Assembly: GCF_005502435.1 (NCBI RefSeq)
Contig: NZ_SCOU01000002.1
Location: forward strand, 62,001 to 126,000
Direction of reading: 5' to 3'
From: Methylobacillus flagellatus
Lineage (GTDB): Bacteria > Pseudomonadota > Gammaproteobacteria > Burkholderiales > Methylophilaceae
DNA length: 64,000 nucleotides
In this document: piece after piece, positions 52,042-60,326 of the stretch
Layout of the letters: every line of letters begins with the position of its first letter
Position numbering within the stretch: the stretch's first letter is position 1
Notes under the pieces: generated by a model
The model's input: only the letters and a program-made list of their open reading frames with translations
What the model was told of the DNA's origin: nothing
The model's database searches: none
Made by a program: the position numbers and the translations under genes

Positions 52042-52948
52042 TTGTCGTGCTGGGCACCGGAGTCGCCGCCTTGCTGGCAGCCGGCTTAAACGCCAGACAC
52101 GGGTCGTCCCGTTTGGTCGCCGGGACGATCCACACGTAGTCGAACTGCCCGCGATACTGTTCCAGCGCGGGCGTTTTTTCGTCTTCCTCAATGAAGCCTA
52201 CCGCTACGATACTGGCCTCTGGCAGGTGCTGGCGTATCAGCGCAGGTACACCATAGTCATGCCGTACATGGCCATTGCCTGCAACCAGGATGGCCGGCTT
52301 GCCCTGACTGTCGCGCAATGCAGAAAACATCGCGGCATCACGCGCGCGCTGTGCCAGGCGCATGCCATCCAGCATGGTGGCGGGCATATGGCCACAGTGG
52401 CTGCCTAGCAGGTCTTCATCCAGACGCGACTGCCCGGTAGCATCGAGTGGTGCTAGCGCGATGAGCTGACTCAGTGCTTCCGGCAATGCACTGGCGCCGG
52501 TACGTACCGCATTGCGTGCAGTTTCGCGGCTGATGTTCCCACCGCTGAGCGGGATACCCGCTTCCAGCACGGCGGAGAATAACGATGCATGCAAAGGCCA
52601 ATCCCAGCCTTGGGCATCAAAACCGGCTTGCTCTAGGCTGGCTTTCAGGTCATTGCTGGCTTGAACCTGCTTGGCGAGTTCCAAGTGCTCTGCCACGACC
52701 CGCGCATGCGGGGCGTTGAGTGCCGCGATCAGTTCACCACGCTGGGCGTGGTGGTCCGCATTGTCATGCATCTCCCCCAGCAGCACGAATTGCGTGGCAG
52801 CCAGGCGTTCTATCAATTGTGCACGGCTGACCGGCGCGCCGGTGCCAACATCGAAGATGTTCGGTTCAGCAGCCTGGGCCGCTAACACCGGGGTGCCTAG
52901 CGTGAACAGGGCAAGCGATGCCAGAAAATTGGCAACCCGGCTAGACAT
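52031..52948 (-). CDS. ChaN-family (DUF399) haem-binding-like protein
   Basis: A 305-residue protein. Signal peptide [20 protein letters not shown], ending VLAAQA. The ChaN core shows [35 protein letters not shown] and [20 protein letters not shown]. Members bind haem in the envelope. The end overlaps ctaB by 11 bp on the other strand. A haem role fits its position beside heme A genes, but iron uptake is equally possible. Confidence 0.88.
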   Translation of the reverse strand: MSSRVANFLASLALFTLGTPVLAAQAAEPNIFDVGTGAPVSRAQLIERLAATQFVLLGEMHDNADHHAQRGELIAALNAPHARVVAEHLELAKQVQASNDLKASLEQAGFDAQGWDWPLHASLFSAVLEAGIPLSGGNISRETARNAVRTGASALPEALSQLIALAPLDATGQSRLDEDLLGSHCGHMPATMLDGMRLAQRARDAAMFSALRDSQGKPAILVAGNGHVRHDYGVPALIRQHLPEASIVAVGFIEEDEKTPALEQYRGQFDYVWIVPATKRDDPCLAFKPAASKAATPVPSTTTTR

Positions 52949-53238
52949 CGAGGCTTTGCCAAACCGTACAGGGAATGATGTGCGTGTTCATTTTTTCGGT
53001 CTTTTGGAAGATGGTCACTTTTGCAATGACAGGTCTGCAGTGTTGCAGGTTCACCAAGTGAAGTTTGTTATCTCAAATCGTCAGTGACCCGGTCTTAAAA
53101 AGCCACACGATTTCCCTGCGCGTTGATGCCAGGGAAATTAATTTACGCTAGCCAGCAACTTCACCTGAACGCTGCTTGTAATGCCGAGTCCGAGTGTGGG
53201 TAAACAGTAGCCAGTATCAATAAGCGTATGGGGAGATC

Positions 53239-53415
53239 ATGACAACGACGAAAGCGGTAACGCCAGTTGCAACAACGCTGATGGAGTGCCACAGCCTTGA
53301 GGAGCTTGTGCAGCACACCTGCTTCTGCAAATTACGCGAATCCTGCCCGGATAAGCAGGCTGAGCAATGTATGCGTCATCGAAATGTGTATGCCGAGTTC
53401 ATGCGGTCTGCTTGA
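53239..53415 (+). CDS. Small cysteine-rich protein (58 residues), unknown
   Basis: ATG at 53239 with GGGGAG six bases upstream. The protein has Cys at 17, 28, 30, 36 and 44 (MECHSLEELV, HTCFCKLRESCPDKQAEQC) and three His. It has no signal peptide and no membrane helix. The spacing suggests a metal- or thiol-based fold. I do not recognise the family. It lies alone between the ChaN-like gene and the LexA-like gene. Confidence 0.65.
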   Translation: MTTTKAVTPVATTLMECHSLEELVQHTCFCKLRESCPDKQAEQCMRHRNVYAEFMRSA

Positions 53416-53571
53416 AATGGCAAAGAGCGGTGAGCGCGGAGCCTGGTCGGATTACCTAGTTTTCTTAGCCAGATGAGTAGCGGCCAGATGAGTAGCAGTG
53501 AAGTTGACTGGGCAAAGGCGTCGTCGGCTATAAATGCGCTGACTATCCGAGCTGATGAGTAAGGCAGCGGC

Positions 53572-54150
53572 TTATTTATATTTGCGGAACTGCCCCACCA
53601 CCACGCCGAAGATCTCCAGCTGACCTTGTGGCCGTATGGTGGCATAGGCTTTATTGGCAGGGTAGAGCACGAAGTTGCTGCCTTCCTTGCCCAGGGTCTT
53701 GAGGGTGAACTCGTTATCGACGATGGCGATCACCATATCGCCCGGGTTGGCGAACGGGCGCTTTTCCACGATGACGATGTCATCCGGCAGGATGCCCGCG
53801 TCTATCATGGAGTCGCCCTTGACAGTGATCAGGACGGTTTTCGAGGGGCGTTCCACGAGGAATTCATCGATGGTCAGCGTGTCATGCTGGTCGCTCACGG
53901 CTTCGGAAGGCAGACCGGCGCGCACTGAATTTTCGGCGATGATGCGCTCGAAGAAACGGCTGCCCGGTTTGAGACGTTTGTCGGGGGCGGAATCCAGGTA
54001 ATGTTGCAGCTTGAAGCGCGCCACCAGCGCGGTCACCGCGTTTTTGGATTTGAACCCCAACAACTGCGCGATGGCTGCAAACGAGGGCAGCGTTCTGTGT
54101 TCCGCGTAGTAGTCCTGAAGCTGTGCCAGATAATCAACGTCGTTTCCCAT
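53572..54150 (-). CDS. LexA-like autocleaving repressor (S24 family)
   Basis: A 192-residue protein from the ATG at 54150. The N-terminal winged helix resembles LexA (LPSFAAIAQLLGFKSKNAVTAL). The Ala78-Gly79 cleavage site lies in NSVRAGLPSEA. The catalytic Ser114 is in VKGDSMIDAGI and Lys151 in FTLKTL. It should be cleaved with RecA help during DNA damage and then release its operators. The in-frame extension to 54186 crosses the palindrome and is rejected. The recognition helix differs from E. coli LexA, in keeping with the unusual operator upstream. Confidence 0.9.
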   Translation of the reverse strand: MGNDVDYLAQLQDYYAEHRTLPSFAAIAQLLGFKSKNAVTALVARFKLQHYLDSAPDKRLKPGSRFFERIIAENSVRAGLPSEAVSDQHDTLTIDEFLVERPSKTVLITVKGDSMIDAGILPDDIVIVEKRPFANPGDMVIAIVDNEFTLKTLGKEGSNFVLYPANKAYATIRPQGQLEIFGVVVGQFRKYK

Positions 54151-54164
54151 GAGCATTACAATAC

Positions 54165-54178
54165 TGTACGAACGTACA
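54165..54178. promoter_or_regulatory. Palindromic operator upstream of the LexA-like gene
   Basis: TGTACG-AA-CGTACA is an exact 6-bp inverted repeat 14 bp before the repressor start codon. It lies in the divergent interval shared with the RecE-like gene, so it probably serves autorepression and perhaps control of both genes. Confidence 0.7.
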
Positions 54179-54270
54179 TGCGTCAATAGGGGTAAGTTTG
54201 ATGGTTAGAGCACCCCAAATCGGTAGGCGGGCAGCGTCATCGCAGCTGATAAGCGGGTTACCATGGCAAC

Positions 54271-55053
54271 ATGAATCGTCATGACAGCCTGTGTGCCAGC
54301 GGCCCCTACGATAGTGGCATCCACGACCTGAGTCTGGAAGATTATCTGGCCGAACGTCGTCATGTTTCCAGCTCCGGGCTGAAGCAGATATTGCAGTCGC
54401 CGCTGCATCTGCAGCGCTATCTGCAACGCCAGCAGTTCTCCAGCCCCATCCTTGATTTTGGCACAGCGGTACACTGCGCTTTACTGGAGCCCGAGCGCTT
54501 CGAGCGCGAATACATCGCCTTGCCCGTGGCACATGTGGATATGCTGCATGCTGACGACCTGCGCCTGATCCAGCAAGAACCGCATCCTGTGCATTTCATC
54601 ACCGAAGCACAGATGAGCGCAGTACAGGCGATTCGTGAACAGGTTGCAGCCCAGCCCGAAGTCGCAAATTGGTTGAACACGGGACAAGCCGAGCGTAGCC
54701 TGTTCTGGCGCGATCAACAAAGTGGGGTGCGCTGCAAGATACGGCCGGATCTGTTGCTGTTGCCGCAGCTGATGCTGGAACTGAAAACCACCTTTGACGC
54801 TACGCTGGCGGTGTTTCAACGCACATGCCTGATGCAGCGCTACCATCTCAGTGCGGCTATGTACCGGCAAGGCGTGCAGCAGCTTACCGGCCAGTTGCCC
54901 CAGTACGTCTTTCTGGTAGTGTGCCGTCATCCGCCCTATGCCGTGCATACCTTTGCGCCCAGTGCTGACATGCTGGGGGAAGGGGAGCGGTTGTTCCGTC
55001 TGGCCTTGAACAAACTCAAAGCGGATAAAACAACTGGCGGATGTTACTTGTGA
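54271..55053 (+). CDS. RecE-like PD-(D/E)XK exonuclease
   Basis: A 260-residue protein. The fold motifs of the RecE/exonuclease VIII C-terminal domain are present: DFGTAVHCALLEPERFEREY (62-81), the catalytic triad Asp160 (RPDLLLL) and Glu170-x-Lys172 (LELKTT), and a QxxxY-like helix near 189-198. It should degrade double-stranded DNA ends 5' to 3' and leave 3' tails. No RecT-type annealing protein lies beside it. Its divergence from a LexA-like repressor across a palindrome suggests damage-induced expression. Confidence 0.85.
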   Translation: MNRHDSLCASGPYDSGIHDLSLEDYLAERRHVSSSGLKQILQSPLHLQRYLQRQQFSSPILDFGTAVHCALLEPERFEREYIALPVAHVDMLHADDLRLIQQEPHPVHFITEAQMSAVQAIREQVAAQPEVANWLNTGQAERSLFWRDQQSGVRCKIRPDLLLLPQLMLELKTTFDATLAVFQRTCLMQRYHLSAAMYRQGVQQLTGQLPQYVFLVVCRHPPYAVHTFAPSADMLGEGERLFRLALNKLKADKTTGGCYL

Positions 55054-55118
55054 ATATTTTGTTGGTTTGCGAAACCAACGGTCATTTAGGTTAAGCAATT
55101 GCCTGACAGGGAATCAAT

Positions 55119-55799
55119 ATGGCACTGGTGATGTACGACCTCGATGGCACGCTGATCGACACGGCCGGCGAGTTGGCGGATGCGGTGAACCTTACGCTTG
55201 CCGCCTATGGTCAGCCAGCGGTAGAGGAGCAGCAAGTACGTGCCTGGATTGGTCACGGCGCTGCACGTCTGATGCAACAGGCCCAGCAAATGCAGCCGGA
55301 TATCGCCAGCGATGCACTGATGGCGCGGTTCAAAGCAAACTACAGGCAGGTGCTGGGCAGTCGCAGCCAGTTGTTCCCCATGGTGGAGACTACATTGCAG
55401 CTGTTGAAATCAGCGGGCGTCAAGCAGGCGATCATCACCAACAAGGAGGCCGCCTTCACCGACCAGTTGCTGCGTCAGCATGACCTGCTGCAGTATTTCG
55501 ATCTGGTGTTGAGTGGCGATAGTCTGGATTTCAGGAAGCCGGATCGTCGGGTGATCGACCATTGCCTGACGCAACTCCGTGTATCGGCAGTAGACAGCTT
55601 GTTTGTGGGGGATTCCGCGACCGATATCGCCACCGCGCGCAATGCAGGCGTGAACTGCTGGGTAGTCCCTTATGGCTACAACGGAGGACGCGATGTGCGG
55701 CTGGACCAGCCAGACCGGGTGATAGCGGACATCAGTGAAGTGGCCAGTTTGTTTGGAATATCGGTGCCAGATGAATCGGCTGCGTTGCGCACTGCGTGA
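55119..55799 (+). CDS. gph: Phosphoglycolate phosphatase-like HAD hydrolase
   Basis: A 226-residue HAD protein. Motif I is MYDLDGTLIDT. Motif II lies in AIITNKEAAFTDQL. The Lys is in FRKPDRRV. Motif IV is FVGDSATDIATARNAGV. The helical cap (about 20-80) is of the Gph type. It likely removes 2-phosphoglycolate, which arises in repair of DNA 3' ends or from oxygenase side reactions. Confidence 0.9.
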   Translation: MALVMYDLDGTLIDTAGELADAVNLTLAAYGQPAVEEQQVRAWIGHGAARLMQQAQQMQPDIASDALMARFKANYRQVLGSRSQLFPMVETTLQLLKSAGVKQAIITNKEAAFTDQLLRQHDLLQYFDLVLSGDSLDFRKPDRRVIDHCLTQLRVSAVDSLFVGDSATDIATARNAGVNCWVVPYGYNGGRDVRLDQPDRVIADISEVASLFGISVPDESAALRTA

Positions 55800-55956
55800 T
55801 GATGTTGGCGTGCGGCGCGAGCAGGCTCAGTGCCAGAACAGGCTAAAAGGAACAGGCTAAAAAATAGAACAGCAGGCTCAACAGCGCCAGCCGATTTGTG
55901 AACCCGATGGTGAAGCAGGGCATGGCGGCTCAGTCAGCTTTGGTACGGCTAATCGA

Positions 55957-56388
55957 TCATGACGCGTTGATCATGACCAGCGTGGGTTTTGCATCCGGCC
56001 CAGCCCACAGGATGGCGTTTTGGCTGAATTGCCGGCCCAGTTTCTTGCCAGCCTCAAGTGACAGGCCGAGTACCAACACACTAGGTTCGGCAGGCCACTG
56101 GCCGCCCGGATGTATGCCTTCCGCATGAAAGTAATCCAGGCTGCGAAAGCGCAGGATCTCCATCAATTCCACCTGCCGCTTCTCGTTCTCGATCTTGCTG
56201 CGCGGCACGCTGCCTGGGTTCCATGCGGTGATGAAGACGCTGGAGTCTACGCCATAAGACTTATGCAACTGACTCAATGCGCTGGATTCGGTGCCGACCT
56301 TGAGGGTGAAGGCGGGCTCGCTCATCACTACATAGTCCGTGCTCATATAGGCATCATGAAGTACTGAATGATTGACAGCGTCTTCCAT
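55957..56388 (-). CDS. DUF3293 protein
   Basis: A 143-residue soluble protein. DUF3293 features: DAYMSTDYVVMSEPAFTLKVG, VFITAWNPGSVPRSKIEN, YFHAEGIHPGGQWPAEPSVLVLG and a C-terminal GRQFSQNAILWAG. The function is unknown. It is convergent with gph. The 157 bp between them contain only short repeats (aacaggctaaaa). Confidence 0.85.
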   Translation of the reverse strand: MEDAVNHSVLHDAYMSTDYVVMSEPAFTLKVGTESSALSQLHKSYGVDSSVFITAWNPGSVPRSKIENEKRQVELMEILRFRSLDYFHAEGIHPGGQWPAEPSVLVLGLSLEAGKKLGRQFSQNAILWAGPDAKPTLVMINAS

Positions 56389-56550
56389 ACATCCCCTCCA
56401 GCTGGCTGGTTATTGGCTTTTTTATATGAACAGCAGGTTTTAAACATTCACGCACTAAGTAATTGTAGTTTACATCGTGCGGGTGAGGCTACCACCTGAT
56501 TGGGTTGTTGATGACGCGAAGCTGACTGCTGCGCTTGAGTAAAGCGTGAC

Positions 56551-56627
56551 TGGCGCGCCCGACAGGAGTCGAACCTGTGACCTTTGGCTTCGGAAACCAA
56601 CACTCTATCCAACTGAGCTACGGGCGC
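56551..56627 (-). tRNA. tRNA-Arg (CCG)
   Basis: A 77-nt tRNA with CCA encoded. The acceptor arm starts GCGCCCG. The D arm is AGCTCAGTTGGATAGAGT. The anticodon loop TTCCGAA gives CCG, and the T arm is ACAGGTTCGACTCCTGT. It reads CGG codons. Confidence 0.97.
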
Positions 56628-56705
56628 GATGAGTTTGCATGGAACATGCGAAGAACTTCGATTATACCAGTCGGGTCAGTTCTTTTGTGCGACACGGGTT
56701 GCACG

Positions 56706-56711
56706 TATAAT
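56706..56711 (+). promoter_or_regulatory. Probable -10 box of the cytochrome c5 gene
   Basis: A perfect TATAAT lies 35 bp before the start codon at 56746. The -35 region is poor (TTGTGC at 15 bp). A TATAAT on the other strand at 56661-56666 probably serves the divergent tRNA-Arg. Confidence 0.5.
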
Positions 56712-56745
56712 GGACGTTTTAGTTTAACGGCTGGATGAGATAGTC

Positions 56746-57261
56746 ATGAGTGCGCACGATCACGATTTCCCCAAAACCACCCCCGCCCAGGTGATCCTGG
56801 CTGTACTGGGGGCGATCATCGCGCCTGCTTTGATCATTTTTCTGATTGTCAAAATGGTGTTGGGTGTGCAGAACAACTACCTGCCGGATGCGGACCCTGC
56901 CGTGCTTTCCAGCGCTGCCGAGGAGCGTATCAAGCCCGTTGCGGCTGTTGATGTGGCGGACCCTTCTGCAGAGGTGACGCTGAAGACCGGCGAGGAAGTG
57001 GTGCAAGGCATTTGTGCGGGCTGTCATGGTGCTGGCGCTTTTGGTGCTCCCAAGTTGGGCGATGAAGGGGCCTGGGCGCCGCGTATCGCGCAGGGTTACG
57101 AAACGCTGGTCAAGCATGCCATTGAAGGCATACGTCAGATGCCGGCTCGCGGCGGTAGCCCGGATCTGAGTGATATCGAAGTGGCGCGTGCAGTGGCCTA
57201 TATGGGCAATCAGGCTGGCGCCAGCTTCACCGAGCCTGAAGCGCCCGCCGCTGAAGAATAA
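56746..57261 (+). CDS. Membrane-anchored cytochrome c5 family protein
   Basis: A 171-residue protein with an N-terminal membrane anchor (about 15-37, VILAVLGAIIAPALIIFLIV). A heme c domain follows: CAGCH near residues 89-93 and the distal Met in IRQMPARGGSPDLSD, typical of cytochrome c5. The tail is acidic. It likely carries electrons to the terminal oxidase in the periplasm. Confidence 0.93.
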   Translation: MSAHDHDFPKTTPAQVILAVLGAIIAPALIIFLIVKMVLGVQNNYLPDADPAVLSSAAEERIKPVAAVDVADPSAEVTLKTGEEVVQGICAGCHGAGAFGAPKLGDEGAWAPRIAQGYETLVKHAIEGIRQMPARGGSPDLSDIEVARAVAYMGNQAGASFTEPEAPAAEE

Positions 57262-57318
57262 AGCAGTGATGCCCGGCGTGCGCTCTGCTGCCGGGATTCC
57301 CCTCTCAAGGCAGTCCTG

Positions 57319-58149
57319 ATGGCCAACTATGCGATAGGTGACATCCAGGGCTGCTATCACGCGCTGCAAGCCTTGTTGCAGCGTATCCAGTTCGACCCTG
57401 ACCACGACAGGCTGTATCTGCTTGGCGATCTGGTCAATCGTGGCAATGGATCTCTGGCCGTACTGCGCTGGGTGGTTGAACACAAAACATCGGTCGTTTC
57501 CGTGCTTGGTAACCACGATCTGCATGCACTGGCCATGGCGGAAGGTCTGGCCCGCGCCCATCGTGGCGATACCTTGGAGGCCTTGCTGGCCGCTGAAGAT
57601 GCCCCTCAGTTGCTGGCTTGGCTGCGTCAGCAGCGTCTGGTGCATCGGGTCGATGGTGATCTGTTGGTCCACGCGGGTCTGCTGCCGGAGTGGACGGCAG
57701 CACAGGCTGAGTCACTGGCAGCGGAAGTAGAGCAGGTGCTGCATGCGCCTGATTACCGTGAGTTTCTGGCGCAGATGTATGGCAATCAGCCGGATCGCTG
57801 GGATGACAGCTTGCGTGGCATGGACCGCTTGCGCGTCATCGTCAATGCCATGACGCGCTTGCGCGTTTGCAAGCCGGACGGCAGCATCGATTTCCGTTTC
57901 AAGGGTGAGCTGCAAGACCTGCCTGCCGCTTGCGCCCCATGGTTCGATATGCCGGGACGGCAGTCGCGCGATACCACCGTCGTGTTCGGGCACTGGTCTG
58001 CGCTGGGTCTGTTGCAGCGCGACGATGTGCAGGCGCTGGATACTGGCTGCTTGTGGGGAGGTCGGCTGACGGCACTGCGCCTGCAAGACCGGCAGGTTTT
58101 TCAGGTGCCTAGCGATCTGCGCGATGGTGTGATGGCCGTCGGCGACTAG
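57319..58149 (+). CDS. apaH: Bis(5'-nucleosyl)-tetraphosphatase ApaH
   Basis: A 276-residue calcineurin-type phosphatase. The metal motifs are YAIGDIQGCYHAL, LYLLGDLVNRG and VSVLGNHDLHAL, with VHAGLLPEW and FGHWSALG. It cleaves Ap4A symmetrically to ADP and also decaps Np4-capped RNA in bacteria. Confidence 0.96.
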   Translation: MANYAIGDIQGCYHALQALLQRIQFDPDHDRLYLLGDLVNRGNGSLAVLRWVVEHKTSVVSVLGNHDLHALAMAEGLARAHRGDTLEALLAAEDAPQLLAWLRQQRLVHRVDGDLLVHAGLLPEWTAAQAESLAAEVEQVLHAPDYREFLAQMYGNQPDRWDDSLRGMDRLRVIVNAMTRLRVCKPDGSIDFRFKGELQDLPAACAPWFDMPGRQSRDTTVVFGHWSALGLLQRDDVQALDTGCLWGGRLTALRLQDRQVFQVPSDLRDGVMAVGD

Positions 58150-58187
58150 CCTGCGGCCTAGTCCGTGACCATGCCTGACGATATGCG

Positions 58188-58952
58188 TCAGCTTGGGTGA
58201 GCAGGAAAATGGCTGGCAATCGCCTGTCTTGCCAGCAATGACAAGCCCCGCCGCTCATGTCCATGGGCGGCGATCGGGCTGCTGAAATGCAGTTCCACCA
58301 CCGGCGCTTTCTGCCCGATCACACTGAAGATGGAATCCTGCAAGCTGATGTCGCCGTAATACGCCATCGCGATATTGGCTTGGTCATTCGCATCCGGATA
58401 GCGGATGGTGACCGGCCAGATCATGCTGTCGGCATTGATGGCCGCCTGCATCAGGCTGCCCTTGAACGGCAGGATGTGGCTGCCATCCGAGGTGGTGCCT
58501 TCAGGGAAGAAGCAGATGCAATCGCCGGAGCGCAAGGCTTCGGCGGTGATGTCCACCATGCGTCCGGCATCCTGCTTGCGGGTGCGCTCGGTGAACAGCG
58601 TATTCACCTTTTCCGAGAACCAGCCGAACACCGGCCAGCCACGAATCTCGGATTTGGCGACGAAGCGCAACGCCTTGACGCTGTTCAGCGCGTGAATATC
58701 CAACCAGGAGATGTGGTTACCGACCAGCATGATGTTGCGGCTATCGAATGGTGGTGGTGTGCCATGAACGCGCAGGGTCACATTCAACAGCGACAGCAAT
58801 CCACGGCACCAGTGCGAGATCAGCCGGTCACGCCACGCCGGTTTGACGTGGGGTAACAGCAAGCCAGCGATCATCACACCATACACCGTGTGCAGTACCA
58901 TGCGCGTCAATCGCCAGTGACGCGTCAGCTTGGAAGAGTAAGGCGTAAGCAA
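58188..58952 (-). CDS. olsA: 1-acyl-glycerol/lyso-ornithine lipid acyltransferase (PlsC family)
   Basis: A 254-residue protein with a TTG start at 58952, 8 bp after the olsB stop. An ATG at 58901 is possible. The acyltransferase motifs are NHISWLDIH (HX4D), FFPEGTTSDGSHILPFKG and PVTIRYPD. An N-terminal hydrophobic helix anchors it in the membrane. Pairing with the N-acyltransferase upstream argues for O-acylation of lyso-ornithine lipid. A phosphatidate role is the alternative. Confidence 0.85.
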   Translation of the reverse strand: MLTPYSSKLTRHWRLTRMVLHTVYGVMIAGLLLPHVKPAWRDRLISHWCRGLLSLLNVTLRVHGTPPPFDSRNIMLVGNHISWLDIHALNSVKALRFVAKSEIRGWPVFGWFSEKVNTLFTERTRKQDAGRMVDITAEALRSGDCICFFPEGTTSDGSHILPFKGSLMQAAINADSMIWPVTIRYPDANDQANIAMAYYGDISLQDSIFSVIGQKAPVVELHFSSPIAAHGHERRGLSLLARQAIASHFPAHPS

Positions 58953-58960
58953 CCGTTCAG

Positions 58961-59707
58961 TTATTTGAAAAAGTGCGCTGCGTAACGTTTGTTCAAACGC
59001 GACAGCGGCAACATCACCAGCATGTCAGCGGTGTTGAAGTCAGGATCCCAGGCCGGTTCGCCACAGATATAAGCACCCAGTCGCAGGTAGCCTTTCATCA
59101 ATGGCGGGATGGTGGCTGGCATGTCGCTGCGCAACGCATCCAGTGGCAGCGGAACACGTGGAAACACGCGGTATTCAGCGGGCGACAAATAGTCTTCACG
59201 CAATCTATTATAAAGACTGGCTGCCATGTGTCCACCGTCACCCATGCCTACGCTGCCGCAACCTATCATGTATTCATAACGGTTGGCTTGCATGTATTTG
59301 GCCAAGCCAGCCCACAACATGGTGATGGTGCCGCCATGGCGATAATCCTCATGCACGCAGGCACGGCCGACTTCTACAGTACGGTCGAACAGTGGGCTCA
59401 AACGGCTCAGGTCGAACTCGGCCGCCGAGTAATAGCCACCGGCTTCATTGGCCATGAATGGGCTCAATATGCGATAGGTGCCGACCACTTCGCCGTTGTT
59501 GTTGCGTACCAGCAGGTGGTCGCAGAAAGCGTCAAAGCCGTCACGGTCGTAGCCGTCCTTGCTGGGCAAGTTGGCACCCATTTCTTCAACAAAGATACGG
59601 TAGCGCAGGCGCTGCGCTTCAGCGACTTCAGACGGGTTGCGGGCAAAGCTGATGTGCAGCGGAGCATCGTCCTCCGCTGCCTTGGGTGATAAACGCCGTT
59701 CCAGCAT
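58961..59707 (-). CDS. olsB: Ornithine-acyl-ACP N-acyltransferase (OlsB family)
   Basis: A 248-residue GNAT-like protein from the ATG at 59707 (MLERRLSPKAAEDDAP). The family motifs are EAQRLRYRIFVEEMGA, FDAFCDHLLV, VEVGRACVHEDYRHGGTITMLW and YMIGCGSVGMGDGGH. It transfers a 3-hydroxyacyl group to the alpha-amino group of ornithine. With olsA it makes phosphorus-free ornithine lipids, which many bacteria use under phosphate limitation. Confidence 0.88.
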   Translation of the reverse strand: MLERRLSPKAAEDDAPLHISFARNPSEVAEAQRLRYRIFVEEMGANLPSKDGYDRDGFDAFCDHLLVRNNNGEVVGTYRILSPFMANEAGGYYSAAEFDLSRLSPLFDRTVEVGRACVHEDYRHGGTITMLWAGLAKYMQANRYEYMIGCGSVGMGDGGHMAASLYNRLREDYLSPAEYRVFPRVPLPLDALRSDMPATIPPLMKGYLRLGAYICGEPAWDPDFNTADMLVMLPLSRLNKRYAAHFFK

Positions 59708-59805
59708 GGTGATTCCTCTGGCCTGTTGAGTAGACCAGAGCAAGATAAGGTCGCCACATGACAATGGCGTGACTGGAACTTGACGCTTGGATGAATGCCT
59801 TGTGC

Positions 59806-60258
59806 TTAAAGGGTCACGCGCGTAGTGCCGCCACTTTCCAGCAGCCGTACACGGTCACCTGGTTTGAACTGCACGTCGGCTTCCTGTACCACGGCGATCA
59901 TGCCACCGCTGTCGAGCTTGATGGTGATTTCCAGGCCATCTGAGCGTGTGACGCCTTCTTCGACCGCAGAACCGGCGATGCCGCCCACGATGGCGCCGAT
60001 CACCGTGGCGATGGCAGAACCACGGCCGCCGCCTATGGTGCTGCCGGCGATGCCGCCTACAGCGGCGCCGCCTACGGTACCGACCGGACTCTTGGTGCCT
60101 TCCAGTTTGACAGTACGTACACTTTCCACTGTGCCCATCTTCACGGTCTGCACCTGACGTGCCTCACCGCGTTTGTAGACTGCGCCGGAGTTGGAGCTGG
60201 CACAACCGGCCAGTACCGCGCTGCAGATCAGAACCAATATCAGTTTGGTGATGTTCAT
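59806..60258 (-). CDS. Glycine-zipper outer-membrane lipoprotein (SlyB/PcP-like)
   Basis: A 150-residue protein with the lipobox AVLAGC. The 2TM glycine-zipper segment (about 62-98) reads GGAAVGGIAGSTIGGGRGSA and GAIVGGIAGSAVEEGV. The C-terminal beta part is DGLEITIKLDSGGMIAVVQE. SlyB-type proteins form stress-related domains in the outer membrane. Confidence 0.9.
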   Translation of the reverse strand: MNITKLILVLICSAVLAGCASSNSGAVYKRGEARQVQTVKMGTVESVRTVKLEGTKSPVGTVGGAAVGGIAGSTIGGGRGSAIATVIGAIVGGIAGSAVEEGVTRSDGLEITIKLDSGGMIAVVQEADVQFKPGDRVRLLESGGTTRVTL

Positions 60259-60326
60259 ATCGAGCTCCTGAGCTTGAAATTGCTGTCTTTTGTTACTTGC
60301 ATTAACGAGTGATGGACGAGCCGGTG

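Noticed and set aside
56719-57672. A 317-codon frame on the minus strand
   Set aside because: Opposite the cytochrome c5 and ApaH genes, and it would run across their promoter region.
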